NCBI GenBank assembly: GCA_008921705.1
Contig: VFFE01007869.1
Location: forward strand, 503,737 to 567,736
Source of the DNA: Burhinus oedicnemus
Taxonomy: Eukaryota > Chordata > Aves > Charadriiformes > Burhinidae
Reading direction: 5' to 3'
Length of the DNA stretch: 64,000 nt
The notes below the pieces were generated by a model, which saw only the letters and a list, made by a program, of their open reading frames with translations, searched no databases and was not told the origin of the DNA. The translations under genes were made by a program, and so were the position numbers. This document shows positions 12,411 to 24,179 of the stretch, in pieces. Numbering within the stretch: position 1 is the first letter of the stretch; every line of letters starts with the position of its first letter.

Positions 12411-14697
12411 TTAACAAGCACTTCTACTATATAAAAATATTTTTTTCCCTCATGATATACGAACAATCTACATTAAAAAAACATACAATATTTAAATCTA
12501 CTGTAAAACATTTTTTCTGGTGTAATTAATCCAAGATGTTACGTGTTAAAATAACAGGTAAAAACATTGCAAACAGAATATGATTTTTTACATTGACAAT
12601 GGTGTTTCATCCAAAATCTGAAAAAGTAAACATTTACATTACCAAATTCAACAGAAAACTCTCCAAGCTGCCTTACTAGTTTTAAAGCCATGAAAAAATG
12701 TAGAAAAGTTAATGAAGAGAACAGAGGTTAACACTTTTTGAAATTAATTGAGACAAACTAATTAGAGTCCAAGTTTAATATTGCTGTTGTACATCTTTTA
12801 AACAGTGTTATGGACTTATATTTAAACTTCTCAGCTTCAGGTTATAATTTTACTTTTTTTGAACACTATTGAGTATTCAGTAAGTAGTTCTTTATATCAA
12901 AAATACCCACAGATGATGCACAAGACATAATCCAAACACTTGGGAAAGAGTCCCATTATTTCATCAGATCAGTGATGTAAAGGTCAGCACTTCACTTAGG
13001 AAGGGATTACTTCAGCGTCTGTCTGCGATTTTGGAGTATTTTGCTGCATAGCATACCACACTGTTGCATTGGGCCTTACAGGGTTTTATCGATTAACCCT
13101 AAAATGGTACACTCCAGTTATAGTATTTGGAGATATGTGCACAGAGCCCCAAAGTGGTGTAACAGGTGGCAGTGGCAGTTTTCAGTGAAAGCAGAATCAG
13201 GCTCTGCTCTTTTTACAGAAAGACTTTTCTAGTTCAGAAAAGGAGTACTGTAGATATTTGCCCTTCTTCTCAAGGCTGCAAAGTTTGGACTGTATGGTAT
13301 GGTAAGATGAACATCTGAAGTTGCTGTTGCAAACATCTAAGCACATATTATCTAGTGCATAAATATACCAAAGATATAAAATAATTTATCTCAGGCTAAA
13401 GTAAAAGAACAGCTGCCCACAGTCTAAAATATGAGACTACTCCCTCTCCGCATGTGTTTAGACACTCACGATCTAAACAGCAGTGTAGCTCTTGGTTTTT
13501 AAGTACTTGACGCCACACAAACTAAACTAAGGGGAGAGAATCTAAAGTAGCAATATACAGCAGATCCGCCATCTATCAACCCTCAATTTACAGAAATTAA
13601 TTTTATCCAAAATATTTGTGTGTCCTTTGGAGTAAAGAAGTGTTCATGCAAGGGGCAGAGTGGAAGATGGCATGGTAGTATACTGACTTCCAAAGCCTAA
13701 GTGGAAGACCAGTGTGTGACCAAACCCCTAAAGAGGGAACAAAGGTAATTCACACAGAAATCATAATAAAATGTTGGGGGTTTATCCCTAGCTAAAAACT
13801 CTATTTTGTGGTTCTTGTTTGCTGTGAGGTAATGAATCATCAGTAGCAGAAGTGAGGGGAAACCATATTTTTGCATAGAAAAGGCAGCTTTCAGGCTAAA
13901 ATTGGTGGCCTCTTCCAAAATGAAGAACACTGAGTGTGCTGCTGAGTGAAGGGCTTTCCATGGCTTGCCCAGGTGAGCTGAAAGGAAGGGTCCTGTGGCA
14001 GAGATTGGCAGGAACCGGGTGGCTTCGAGCCTGCTGCCTGCAGGAACGTTACTGTCCCAGTGACTGGTCTTCATGGTGGAGGCTGCTGATGCTTCCTCCT
14101 AACCTCAGCTCAGCTGTGCAATCACGCAAAGCAAATTCAAACCCCATTGATAAGAATGCCTTGGAATAATTGAAATTGCTGTTACGCATGGTATTTTCAT
14201 GTCCAGGGTTAATCCCTGTATCTCATCTATACCCTGTATACCTTCCCAGGCACTTACGCAGATAATTCCATACTCTCCCAATGAATTCTGTATAAATTTT
14301 CTGTATAAATTCTGTTCAACAGAAGCAGAAGTCAGCTATGTGTGGAAGCTCTGACTTTTACTTGTAGTTCCTCAGCAGGAACACACTTTAAGACAGACAG
14401 TGCACTCTGAGTCTCTGACATATTTCAGTGATCACACTGGACTTGAATGAAAATTAAATTTACCTGTTAACTGTACCAGTATCCTTTTCAATGAATTGCA
14501 CTTGAAAGTAATTGCACTAACATGTAGTTACATTTTTTTAAATGCTTTTCAGATACCACACTTCCTCATGCTGCATTTGCAGGTTATTTCGTTCAGCCCC
14601 AGTTATGACAGAGGTTTCAGGCTGTAGCTATCTTCTCAAACACTTTGTAACTTAAGGTTCCTGTATTGTTAAAAACATTTTATGTCCTGGACTCAGC
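12411..14697 (-). other. SAMD7: Probable SAMD7 3' UTR
   Basis: About 2.3 kb between the stop codon and the first canonical AATAAA on the minus strand, with no competing gene. The extent is inferred only from the signal position. Confidence 0.3.
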
Positions 14698-14970
14698 TCA
14701 ACTTTTCTGAAAAGCGATCATCTGGAAGTCAGCCTGAGATCCAGCTGTGTCACATGGATTTTCCCTGCTTTCTGAAATGATCTGTTCCACTGCTTTTGAA
14801 GTTTCTGGGTCCTGAGAGCAGGGACTATCCAGCGTATCGCCACTGCTATTGCAGTGAAGAGGGGAGGCTATGTCGGAGGGCTGATCTGAGGGTTTGCCTG
14901 GAGCAGGTGGCAGGGGCACGGACAGAGGAAGATTCATCATACAGAATACATTGCCAAGACGTCGGGACAC
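14698..14970 (-). CDS. SAMD7: SAMD7 last coding exon
   Basis: The acceptor TCTTTAAAG is followed by VSRRLGNVF, which ends the SAM domain, then a Pro/Ser-rich tail of about 75 residues to TGA at 14698-14700. The short Leu/Pro-rich stretch after the SAM domain resembles what I remember of SAMD11 as much as mammalian SAMD7. Confidence 0.92.
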   Translation of the reverse strand: MSRRLGNVFCMMNLPLSVPLPPAPGKPSDQPSDIASPLHCNSSGDTLDSPCSQDPETSKAVEQIISESRENPCDTAGSQADFQMIAFQKS

Positions 14971-17900
14971 CTTTAAAGACAAAAGCACAATTGCAGCAAT
15001 TGCTTCTTGAAATAGAGTTAAAGCCATTAAACGTCAAGGCTGACTGTCATGTAGCAATGCCAGGGACATCCAGGAGATCCCAGCCATCTCCAAGGGTTAT
15101 CAGTAGTTAGCGCAAGTGAAAAAAATCTCTTCCATTTTCCTCTCTCATATTTTTCTAGGCCTGGGTTCTTGCGGAAGGAGCTTGGCAATACTCGGCTTGG
15201 GAAACGGCCCAATGTGCTGGGCCTGACAGCAGGCTCCTCTTGCTCTCTAGGTGCTGCAGCACCCATGGGACAGAGGGGAGGCAAACTGCCAGCCAGGAGC
15301 GGGGAAGGTGGTTTTAATGAGAAAAGTGAGACATGGCAAGGGGTTAAAGAAAAGGAAAAGAACCAGTCAACAACAGAAACACGCAGACAGTTGATATTAC
15401 TGGATGAAATTAAGAGCAGAAAACTTTAAACATAGAGGGACAGCCTGTCTGTGAAACATGTAAGATTATATTCCCAGAAAGGCTGTAGAAACCTCTACTT
15501 TTGGTATGTTTTAAAAGCCAGGTTGGAGCAAAGGCAAGTATGTATCAGAGCAATTCTTAACAGCTGGGAAGGGGAAAAGAGGAGTGAAACTGAGTTAATT
15601 TGTCAAACACATCTTTTCCATTTCCAGCCTCAGCCTAGTCTCCACTGCTGTTGTATCCTGACTCCGCTTCAAGCGTCTCTCAGACTGACAGTCCTAACCT
15701 CCCCTTAGTGTCTCCCTGCATGCTGCGGTAACACGCAGAGAAACAAAAGCAAAATACGCTGGAGTAATTTCTTTTCTCCTAATATTACGGTAGTTACCTT
15801 ATAAGTGAGAAAAAATGCGTTTGTGTTTGCTTCTGGGACTTGCCATGATCATACCTGAGAGCGGATTTTTAACGCTGGTCCAAGTTTTAATCCCATTGTA
15901 TCCAGGAGATGTTCTTCTGTTAGCAGTGGGAGGGTTTCTCCATCAATAGCGTGATCTTTAAATATCTTATGAAACGATAAAACACATCATGGTGTGCTAA
16001 AACAAACTTCACTGGTTATTTTTTATGCTTAAACCTGAAGTATAGACAATAAAAGGAGGAAATAATAATTTTAGTGTTTTATCCTCATATTTATCTCTTA
16101 ATTGCAGCATGAGGTCTCTTGTTTAGGTGTGTGAATATCAGCACATTTGCCTGTAGCTTATCTACTTGTTCTTGGCAAGTGGGAACTTTGTAATGTTTCA
16201 ATGTTAGCTCATTCTTTTGGGTTTTTTAGGAAGTGAGCAGCCTGCTACCAGTGAAAAAATAGTGTTGACCTTATTAAGGCTTTACCACAAATATACAAGA
16301 CTTCAACCTTTTTGCTTGCATTTCTAATGATACTTTATTTTTCAAAGCGAATGATGCCTATAAGAGCTCAGGGGCAGTAGGTGGGGTGTACCGATATCCA
16401 AGAATGCAAAATTGCTTTAATCTGCATAAAAATTGTGCAGGGCATGTGGAGTGAAAAAATTAAGATACTTTTCTTATACTATTGTTTCGCTGCTGGTCAT
16501 CCTGGTACGTGTCATGACTAATGACTCCAGATTGCAGCAGAAGTGCATGTAACTTCTCAGAGCATGGACTGGCTTTCCCTTTAAGAAGCAAGCAGCTTCA
16601 TATCTTGAAGAGCAGTGAAAAATACTATTACATTTGTTAACTTTTCAACAACCAGTTAACCTCTAGCACTTACATTTGTTTGATAACCTTTAAATTTAGA
16701 TGTTCCTAAAGACCCGAAAATGTGTTGAATGTTTATAATCACCTGGGCATAATCTGAACAGCCTGGGAGGCTAATGATGAAGTTGTATACATCATCAACA
16801 GTCCATTTGCGAATGTCTTCAATGGAAGAAATGTCTTCTCCATTCAGGATCAGGCCATGTGCTCCTTTGAGGAGGAAACACAAACGTTATGTTTGTAGAA
16901 CTTTGCTGGAAAATCAGTAGGAAATGACTGTTAACATGAGAATTTTTACAATTCTCCAGAACCTAATATACCAACAGCAGTATGTAGTCACACATAGATA
17001 CAGGAGTTCTAGACACCGAAATCATGAGATAATCAGTAGTAGCTGATTCTGGAGGGTTTTATGTTGGTGGCTTCTTTTGTTTACTGCTGGCACTGTACGT
17101 ACCAGTCACTACACATGCAAATCATACTGAGGTATTTTCTGTAATGAGTACATTATCCAATGCTCTTGATTCCTTAGACTTTACTGTTATTTTCACTTAG
17201 CTAATATTTCAGTAGGCCCTTGCTAGCCCATAATGCCTACTGTGAGTTAGAAGGGCATACAGAAAAGTTATAGGCAGAAGAGAGAGGCTAGCTCACAATT
17301 TCATTCAGCAATTTTGTTTATTTTAATGGAAATTCCTTTTGCAGACAGGAACTGAATACTTAATGTACATTATATATTTTTTCAGTGATACAATGTGTCT
17401 TCAGTAGATGATCCTGGACAATCACCCCAGCCTGTTCTCATCTCAGGTAATGGGAAGTTTTGCAGGGCTCATCCACTGGCCCTGGTGCATTTAACAAGAG
17501 CTGCAAAGCTTTAGAAGCAATGACTTTTGCACAGGGGCTGGAGAGGCCTGTGTCTTATGCTCTGTTCTTGGAGAGGTCAAGTCTCAGGGATAAGTTTGTT
17601 CCTAAACGAGTGCAGCTTCTAAGGGGATTCCTTGGCCTGTTTGACACACACAGGGATTATGATCAGTGTATTTTGTGCTATGTTTCCCCCCGACCACCAG
17701 AGGTAAGGGAGAGAATGGAACATGTTGAACAGAATTGTGGAGAACCTCACAGTGCTGCTAACTTGGCAGCTTAGGGGTGACAAGTGCATTGCCCCCAGGG
17801 ACTGATATAAACACAGGGTGACATCCTACAGTGTATAGCACATGGCACAGAGCATTGAAATAGTTAGAAGGCTGCTTTGTGACTTCTTGCTGTGCAATTG

Positions 17901-20900
17901 CATTGTCCTGCAGAGTAAAGCACTGCTACCTGAGATGCTGAAACCTCCATTATGCCAGCAAGCAGCACAGTTTGCAGGTAGGGAAAACCACTTTTTATCT
18001 TTGCTGACTTGGATTTACCAAGTTATTACTATTTGCAGCATATGAATTCTACATTTAGTTGCCATGACTCTATCATACCAAAAATTTGCTTAAAACAGAG
18101 GGAAGAAATAAGAGAACAAATCAATAAAAATAAGTAATATGCCACTAACTGTAATCTGGAGACCTCACAAACCTGAAGGTAGCAATGGGTTGCTGGGAAC
18201 TGGAAATCCATATGGTAATGCTGAGAATGGGATTGCAGAAGGGTACATATACTTGTCATCAAAAGCAGCACAGGAGCTATTAGATTCCTTCTCATTTGTG
18301 TTGCTGCAGCTGTTGGTTTCAGCAGACATTTCATGAGTAGCACAGTTTTTTCTCAAGCCTTGTTCAAATTCTTTACAGTTTTTGGCAACTGCAGGTGGCT
18401 CAGTCTGGTTTTTGCTTTGTTCATGTTTGTTTGGTGTCTCCACCTCTGCTTCTTTCTTGTCTTCTTTCTCATCATCCACTGCAGCCGAAGCAGGGTCTGT
18501 AGGTTTGTCATCAGTTTGGTTCTTTGTGCCATTGGCACTACAGTCTGCAGTTTTGTGATTTCCAGCTCTTCTCCCTGGTCGACGTCCCCTCTCCCTTTGC
18601 AAAGTGCTGACTGGAGGGTATGGGCTGGTTGCCATGACCATAGTGTTGCCATGAATTTCATCGAGGGTGGCACGATGAACATATAAGTCACTGGGAAGGT
18701 GGCCTTCAGGTAGTCTGTGCCTGCCACGGAAAGCAATGGGACTAGCTGGCATCCCATGGTAAAGGAAAGGTGCCTCCAGGCCCAGTAGCCCTTTCCGATG
18801 AGCTTTCTCCATTTCTTTTTGCTGAAAAATAGCACTCATCTCCATTTCCATTCTAAGAGACACACAGAGCACAAGCAGTTAGGGCAGCTCAGGTCCTTCA
18901 TCACCTCTTTTTTTCAGTAGCAGTTTAAAACTCAGATAATTGAACGGGCAAGAGTACTGCTTTTCTTCTCTCTCCCCTATATTGCTATGTGTGAGAGGTC
19001 ACAAACTGCAGATGGAATGGCAAACCTGGCTATATTTAATGTGCTGATGGATACATATAGTAAATGAAAAGGAAGAGAAAATATATCTTCCATGTGATGC
19101 CTCTGGATAACATTTCAGACAAAAAAGTGTTATTTGTATATCGGCAATCCAGGCATTATTACAGTGATTATGCTCAGTTGGGATTTGGGAAATTGTCTCC
19201 AGGGTCATAAGGGTCAAAGACTAAAGCAAATAAGTGATTTACATTACCAATCAGAAAATTATACTGAAAACTGGAAAATGGCAGTGATACTGTAAATTAT
19301 AAAAAAACTAGAGTTATATCATCTATGGAACCCGTGCATACATTCAGAGTAAGCTTATGTGAGTAAGCTCTTGATTAACTCTCCATAGTGCCTGGCACCT
19401 GAGCATGGCTCTGAGAGTGTGAAAGGGTGAGATCCTGGTGGCAAGTGTTCAGCCAGTCTTCCTCCTGGTGGACAAAGCCAATGCTTCAGGGTTTGTGCCA
19501 GCTTCCTGCCCCCGGCATAGCAGGTAGGAGGGCTTACCAGTGAGATATGGAGAATACAAGGTGTAGTATGTGTCTCCATTGTACCAACCTTTGCTGGCTT
19601 TCCCTGGAGTTCAGCTAGTGATCAAGCAGAAAGCTCCTAGAGCTCCACAGCTTCAGCTGGACCTCAGAGATGGGAGAAGTGAGCCAATCTACCAGACACA
19701 AACCAGAAATGGTTCAGTCTGCTTTGAGGAGCTTTCAGTGCGACTTCCACATTCTTCTTTGGGAAAGGGGTTGTGAGGGCAGCCAAATCTTTAAAGTGCA
19801 CCAAGATAGCTTTCTTAACACTGCAGTGAGGATAACAGGTCAGAGAGAGTCTGACTTTTAGGAGAATTCTCATTAATGTAAAATCATCAGGAAAACGGTT
19901 TGGGCAAAAGGTATCTATTCAGATGATTGTTGCGAGGAGGAATTAGTTGATCACTCAATAACATTCAAGGGGTTTTCTCTGCCCTCTTTTCATCTTTGCA
20001 ACAACCTCCAAATTATTATGATTTCAGAGATGTGTTTTGTTTATGTACCATGTCCTTGCACGTTTTGCCCAATTGTCGTTACTCACACACAGCTCTTGAG
20101 GTGAAGATAAACAGCAAATAACATTACATTGCTGACTACTCCTCCAGATAAGATAGCCTGCCTCTCTGAGGACCAGCAGATGGGGGATGGCTGAGCTTTA
20201 GCATGAGGCAGAGTCCCTTGGAGAACAAGGATTTGGGCCCAGGTGCTCAGCAAGCTGCAGCAAGTGCAGGAGATTGCCCACAGCTGATTTCTGTAAAGGG
20301 TGAAAGGAACAAGTTCAGCTCTGAAGGTGAGGTGTGCTGCAGAAAGCAGTGTGAAGCTAGTGGAAATTGCTAGGATGGCAAAAGACTAGGGGAAAAGGTT
20401 ATCTCTTGTGTTGGTTTTTTTTCTGGGTTTGGTGGGCTGAGGGAAGAGCCTAAACAGGTGGGACAAGCTCTGATGTGGCTGAGGGTATATGTGATGGTCA
20501 TGCTTCCTGCTAGCTATTTTACCTGTTTTTTTTAATTGTTTCTCTTAGTATTTTTGCCATGTGGTAAGACCTATGTGAAATGCATTGTTGGTGCAAATCT
20601 TGTGCTTAGAGGAGTTTGGTAATCAAGCTTTGCTGACTGAAGAGTTTGAAACGCTTCTGCTCTTGAGATACCTACTCAGAATTTTTCTGTTTTTTGCTCT
20701 TAGTCTTAACTACATGAGGGGTGCTGCCACTCAGTACTGTGCCGAAGCCCAGTGCAGGAGTGGTTGAAGCTAAGAGTTCCTTTATGGAAATGGTTTGGCT
20801 GTGAGGGAGGGCACTGGTGGTTCCTTAACCAGCTACTGATTACACTGGAACTGGTACAAATAACTGGACTGTCTATAGTCAGCCTGACATTCAGACTATT

Positions 20901-23809
20901 TCGTTAAGAAAGCTGTCAGCCCTAGTAGGGTGAAGATGTAGCTAATCATTCCAAGGGCCCAGCTGTAGAGGCTTAAAATGTGAGTGATAGCACACAGCTG
21001 TAAAGCTTGGATTTGTTTCTGACTTTTTGTAACTTCAGGTTGGTTGGATCCAGAGTTCAAGAGCTGGGCCTGAAGTCTGTGGCTTGTTTGTTTCTTTAAC
21101 CAAGCTGAGAGGTTTGTTTCTTTTTCTTATATCATTTTAAGGCTAAAAGCAGAATAGGGACAAGCAGAAAGTTCAGTAGCTTCAGACTCTGAGAGATAGT
21201 CAAGGGCCTTTTGCTTCTTTGGGTGACTTGAAAAAGTATCTTGATCACTGTAAATAAAAACCCACAGAGTCTGTGACTTAATAATTTCCAGCTGCCTTTG
21301 CTGCCCTAATCCTGGCATGCAACTCAGAGCAAAGCTTCCTATTGATTACCTGGCAATATTTTGCTTTTGAACCAGTTCCTGTCTTCTGGCCACAGCTTCC
21401 ATGGATTCTGTTTGCAGAAAGGTGTATCCTTAAAGGGAGGGAGGGGAAAAAAATAATCTTGAAAATTCACTTGTTTCCTCAGGCAAATGCACAAACCCCA
21501 GAGCAATGCAGAGATACTTTAAAAAGCTTTTTAAGACTTGAATTATGTGCTTCACCAGGAAGCTGATAAGACTTGAAGTTAAATCCCATTTGTGTTCATT
21601 GATTTGGTGGGAATATGTAGTCGAAACATGAAGTCCAACACCAGGTGTCTGCCGGATCAGACCTCTAGTTAGGCATACCTGCTATTATCCATAAGGGAAA
21701 GAGACAGAAGGGTGGTTTTATTTGGTGACTTATGTCTTTGAAGTACATAGAGCTGCTCAGAAAATAATAACGAACAGTTAAGCAGAGCAAACCTGCTCCT
21801 TCAAGACTGTTTTCAGCCTAGATGCCATGTAATTTTAAATTATGTTTCCGCTTGAGGGAATCGCTTATTTGAGTTCCACGCTGGGGGTGGGGGGAAACTG
21901 AAGCCAGAAATTGTTGTTTATAGATCTATATGGCATTGAGAATTTATTCAGTCTTCTCAAAGAAGGAACTTTAAGAACTTCTTTGTATAAAGTGGTTTAT
22001 AAATTTGTGTAGATTGATGTGCAGCATGACATGCATGCCACAGTTGTGTTGCCATGCTATGATATCTAGCCTTCCTCTTAGAGCTGTGTTCTGTAATTTT
22101 GAGCCTTTATTAAAAGGACTTGTAGTTGCCCTACTTGAGTAAAATGACATGTGATATTATGATTAAAGAATATGATCAGTAAAGTAGTCTTTTAAAACAG
22201 CTAATGCTTATACATGAGCAAGAGTTAAATGTAGCAAAAAGTGTTGTTGATTGGATTAACTTGTTTAGCTGCAGCCTTCTGTTTAGGTGTGAAAATGCTT
22301 GGAAAATACAAAAGGAAAAGAAAACAAACGTGCAAATGATTTTGAAAACAGTACATTTAACAAAAGCTAAAATGGATGTGTTTAGACTTAAGCTGGCACA
22401 GTTTAGCATCTCTAGTAAGCAGACTACTTCTTTTAGTTAGGCTATTTTTCCAAAGAAAATAAACTGTTTATTGCACTACTGATAAACCTATGAAAAACTA
22501 GTAGGTGCAGTTTGCTTTCTCATTTACATGCTATCACTTTTCAGGATGCAGACAATGCTTCATTACCTGGGCCTGGGTAAACACGGTTGGACAATATATT
22601 TGGCATGTTTCCATGCTGTGGGACTGTGGATCCAAGGTGGGATGCTATATGGACTTGTCTTGGGTCCGCTGATGCCATCATTTCAGTTGAAGGTAACAGA
22701 TCTCTGAGAGGACATAAATATGTTCAGACATGCAAAGGACATTGTTTAATTAAGGATATTCTAAGATCTTTATATAATCTGGTACAGCACATGCACAGTT
22801 ATTCTTTAACTGCAGTGCTATAACAGAGAAGTGGTGCAAAATACCTGTCTACCAGTCGAGGCTCAAACTGGGAGGGAATCGCCTGCATTCTCTGCTGGCC
22901 TGTGCCCATTAGCTGAGGGTTTACTGCCATCAACTGATTTCTCATTAGCATCTCTTGCCGCTGCCGCAGTTCTGACACAAAGCATATACAGTTCTGTTAT
23001 CAATGTAGTAAATTAGAAAGTGATTCTGTCTGCAGTGTAACTTTACCAGAAAAAAATAGGACTTTTTCCTCAAGTGCCAGCATTTTAGTATGAGTTAGCA
23101 AATCACACTTTTTTAATAGCAGCAACTAAAAAAGATGTTTCCACTGCCACCTTAACCACTTTGTTTAAATAATGTAGGTTTATACAATCAAACTGCAGTA
23201 AAAATAAACAGGATGTGCATGGTCAAGTGTACAAAAGGACAATTTAAAATTAACAATAATTCGTGTAACGCTATGAAACTGAAGAGAATAGCCGTGAATG
23301 TTAAGTTCTCTGCTTGATAGAGTCTTCCTTTCTAATACAGTTTTATTTTCAGAAGAATCTCACTAGCTGGAACGTGCCTTGTCATGAGACAGCAGGTCTA
23401 GAAAGAAGAGCCTGCGGTGGTGAGCCAGAACCTCATCATGTCCAGCAATGGCTTTTGTTGCTGAGCTCCTGTGTGATCTTGACTGTTCTTCCAGATGCTT
23501 AGCATCTCTTGATCAAATTCTAATGCCAAGAATCCCCCATGTTAACTTTTAATTACCTTAACAGAAATATTTCTCCAGTTACTCCCAAGATAATTTTGAA
23601 ATCAAAGACATTTTGAAGAAATTAAGCCTGTTGCTAGCTGTTTCCTGTACACTGCACAGATAGCAATCCTATAAACAAATGCGCAGTTAGGTTTCTTCCT
23701 GCTTACCTCCTGCTGCCATGCCACTTGCTAATCGGTATAAGTGCTTTTCTTCTAGTGTTCCTTGTTCCCCCAGGATAGACATCTTTCTCATGTGATCTCG
23801 TGGAGTCAT
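14698..23809 (-). CDS. SAMD7: SAMD7, sterile alpha motif domain-containing protein 7 (8 coding exons)
   Basis: SAMD7 is a photoreceptor-enriched nuclear SAM protein that associates with Polycomb repressive complex 1 and silences non-photoreceptor genes. Coding exons in transcript order: 23707-23809, 22845-22971, 22567-22703, 21350-21428, 18173-18852, 16743-16864, 15855-15965, 14698-14970. All acceptors are AG and all donors GT, and the phases close exactly, giving 543 residues plus TGA. The N-terminal part (about 1-150) carries the conserved motifs LRQRQEMLMRNQL and EAVARRQELVQ. A long low-complexity middle (about 149-375) has a basic RGRRPGRR patch. The SAM domain spans about 390-460 (KWTVDDV, LPGCSDYAQ, FKDHAIDGETLPLL, MGLKLGPALKI). 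The start ATG is one base after an acceptor, so at least one non-coding 5' exon must lie upstream. The human protein is about 446 residues as I recall, so this one is longer. The paralogue SAMD11 is the alternative, but synteny with SEC62 and LRRC31 favours SAMD7. Confidence 0.93.
15855..15965 (-). CDS. SAMD7: SAMD7 coding exon 7 (SAM domain, C-terminal half)
   Basis: 111 nt, exactly 37 codons, phase 0-0: IFKDHAIDGETLPLLTEEHL and MGLKLGPALKIRSQ. It contains the G-ETL-LL and MGLK-GPALKI signatures of the SAM polymerisation surface. Donor GTATGA. The exon could be skipped in frame, which would destroy the SAM domain. Confidence 0.95.
16743..16864 (-). CDS. SAMD7: SAMD7 coding exon 6 (SAM domain, N-terminal half)
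   Basis: 122 nt, residues about 376-416: EDIRKWTVDDVYNFIISLPG then CSDYAQ, the first helices of the SAM fold. Acceptor CTCAAAG, donor GTGATT, ending in phase 0. Confidence 0.95.
18173..18852 (-). CDS. SAMD7: SAMD7 coding exon 5 (large central exon)
   Basis: 680 nt, residues about 149-375. It opens MEMEMSAIFQQKEMEK and LLGLEAPFLYHGMPAS (family-conserved). A basic RERGRRPGRRAG patch and a long Glu/Lys/Asn/Ser-rich linker follow, rapidly evolving and probably disordered. It closes PSNPLLPSG at donor GTTTGT. The exact linker is not expected to align well between classes. Confidence 0.93.
21350..21428 (-). CDS. SAMD7: SAMD7 coding exon 4
   Basis: 79 nt, residues about 123-148, with the hallmark ESMEAVARRQELVQKQNIAR helical segment. 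Acceptor TTTAAG, donor GTAATC, phases 1 to 2. It is too short for simple ORF calling and is identified by family similarity and phase closure with both neighbours. Confidence 0.92.
22567..22703 (-). CDS. SAMD7: SAMD7 coding exon 3
   Basis: 137 nt, residues about 77-122, starting RDLLPSTEMMASADPRQ and ending NILSNRVYPGPG. These conserved blocks occur in the same order in the mammalian protein. Acceptor CTCTCAG, donor GTAATG, phases 2 to 1. Confidence 0.93.
22845..22971 (-). CDS. SAMD7: SAMD7 coding exon 2
   Basis: Acceptor TGTGTCAG, 127 nt, residues about 35-76. It includes the Gln/Arg/Met-rich ELRQRQEMLMRNQLM segment and MAVNPQLMGTGQQ, the N-terminal signature shared by SAMD7 and SAMD11. Donor GTATTT. 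Phase 1 in, phase 0-equivalent AG left over for the next exon's Arg. Confidence 0.93.
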
Positions 23810-23810
23810 G
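23707..23810 (-). CDS. SAMD7: SAMD7 first coding exon
   Basis: The acceptor ...CCTTGCAG precedes the exon at 23810 and the ATG follows one base later (23809). Codons 1-34 read MTPRDHMRKMSILGEQG and on to GMAAG, ending in phase 1 before donor GTAAGC. A CR1 copy begins only about 80 bp upstream in the preceding intron. Confidence 0.88.
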
Positions 23811-23890
23811 CTGCAAGGAGACAGCAACAACTTTTCTGTTGTAACGAATGGAATCAGCAGGCCCAAAGACAAGAATAAGACATTCACAAT

Positions 23891-24179
23891 CTGATCTCTT
23901 CTCCCAAGTAACTAGCAATAGGACAAGAGGAAACGGGTTCAAGTTGCGCCAGGGGAGGTTTAGGCTAGACATTAGGAAAAAAATTTTTTCACTGAAAGAG
24001 TTATCAAACATTGGAACAGGCTGCCCAGGGAGGTGGTTGAGTCACCATTGCTAGTTGTGTTTAAAAGTCGTGTAGATGTGGTGCTGAGAGACGTGGTTTA
24101 GTGGCAGACCTGCTAGAGTAGGGTCAGTGGTTGGACTAGATGATCTTAAAGGTCTTTTCCAACCTAAATGATTCTATGA
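23891..24179 (+). mobile_element. CR1 LINE, 5'-truncated 3' end
   Basis: About 290 bp matching the 3' region of an avian CR1 non-LTR retrotransposon: the TCTTCTCCCAAGTAAC-like start, GGACAAGAGGAAA, CAGGGGAGGTTTAGGCTAGA, GGCTGCCCAGGGAGGTGG, and the TTCCAACCTAAATGATTCTA end. CR1 copies end in short ATTCTATG-type repeats rather than poly(A), as here. There is no reverse-transcriptase ORF left. It is oriented plus, antisense to SAMD7, just upstream of the first SAMD7 coding exon's acceptor. It is the clearest taxon marker in the window (bird or other sauropsid). Confidence 0.93.

Noticed and set aside
17690..17715. CCACCAGAGG as a CTCF site
   Set aside because: It matches only the first ten core positions and then diverges (TAA instead of GGC).
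18333..18686. 117-codon hydrophobic plus-strand ORF
   Set aside because: Antisense shadow of the large SAMD7 coding exon, where minus-strand Glu/Lys-rich codons read as Phe/Leu/Ser.
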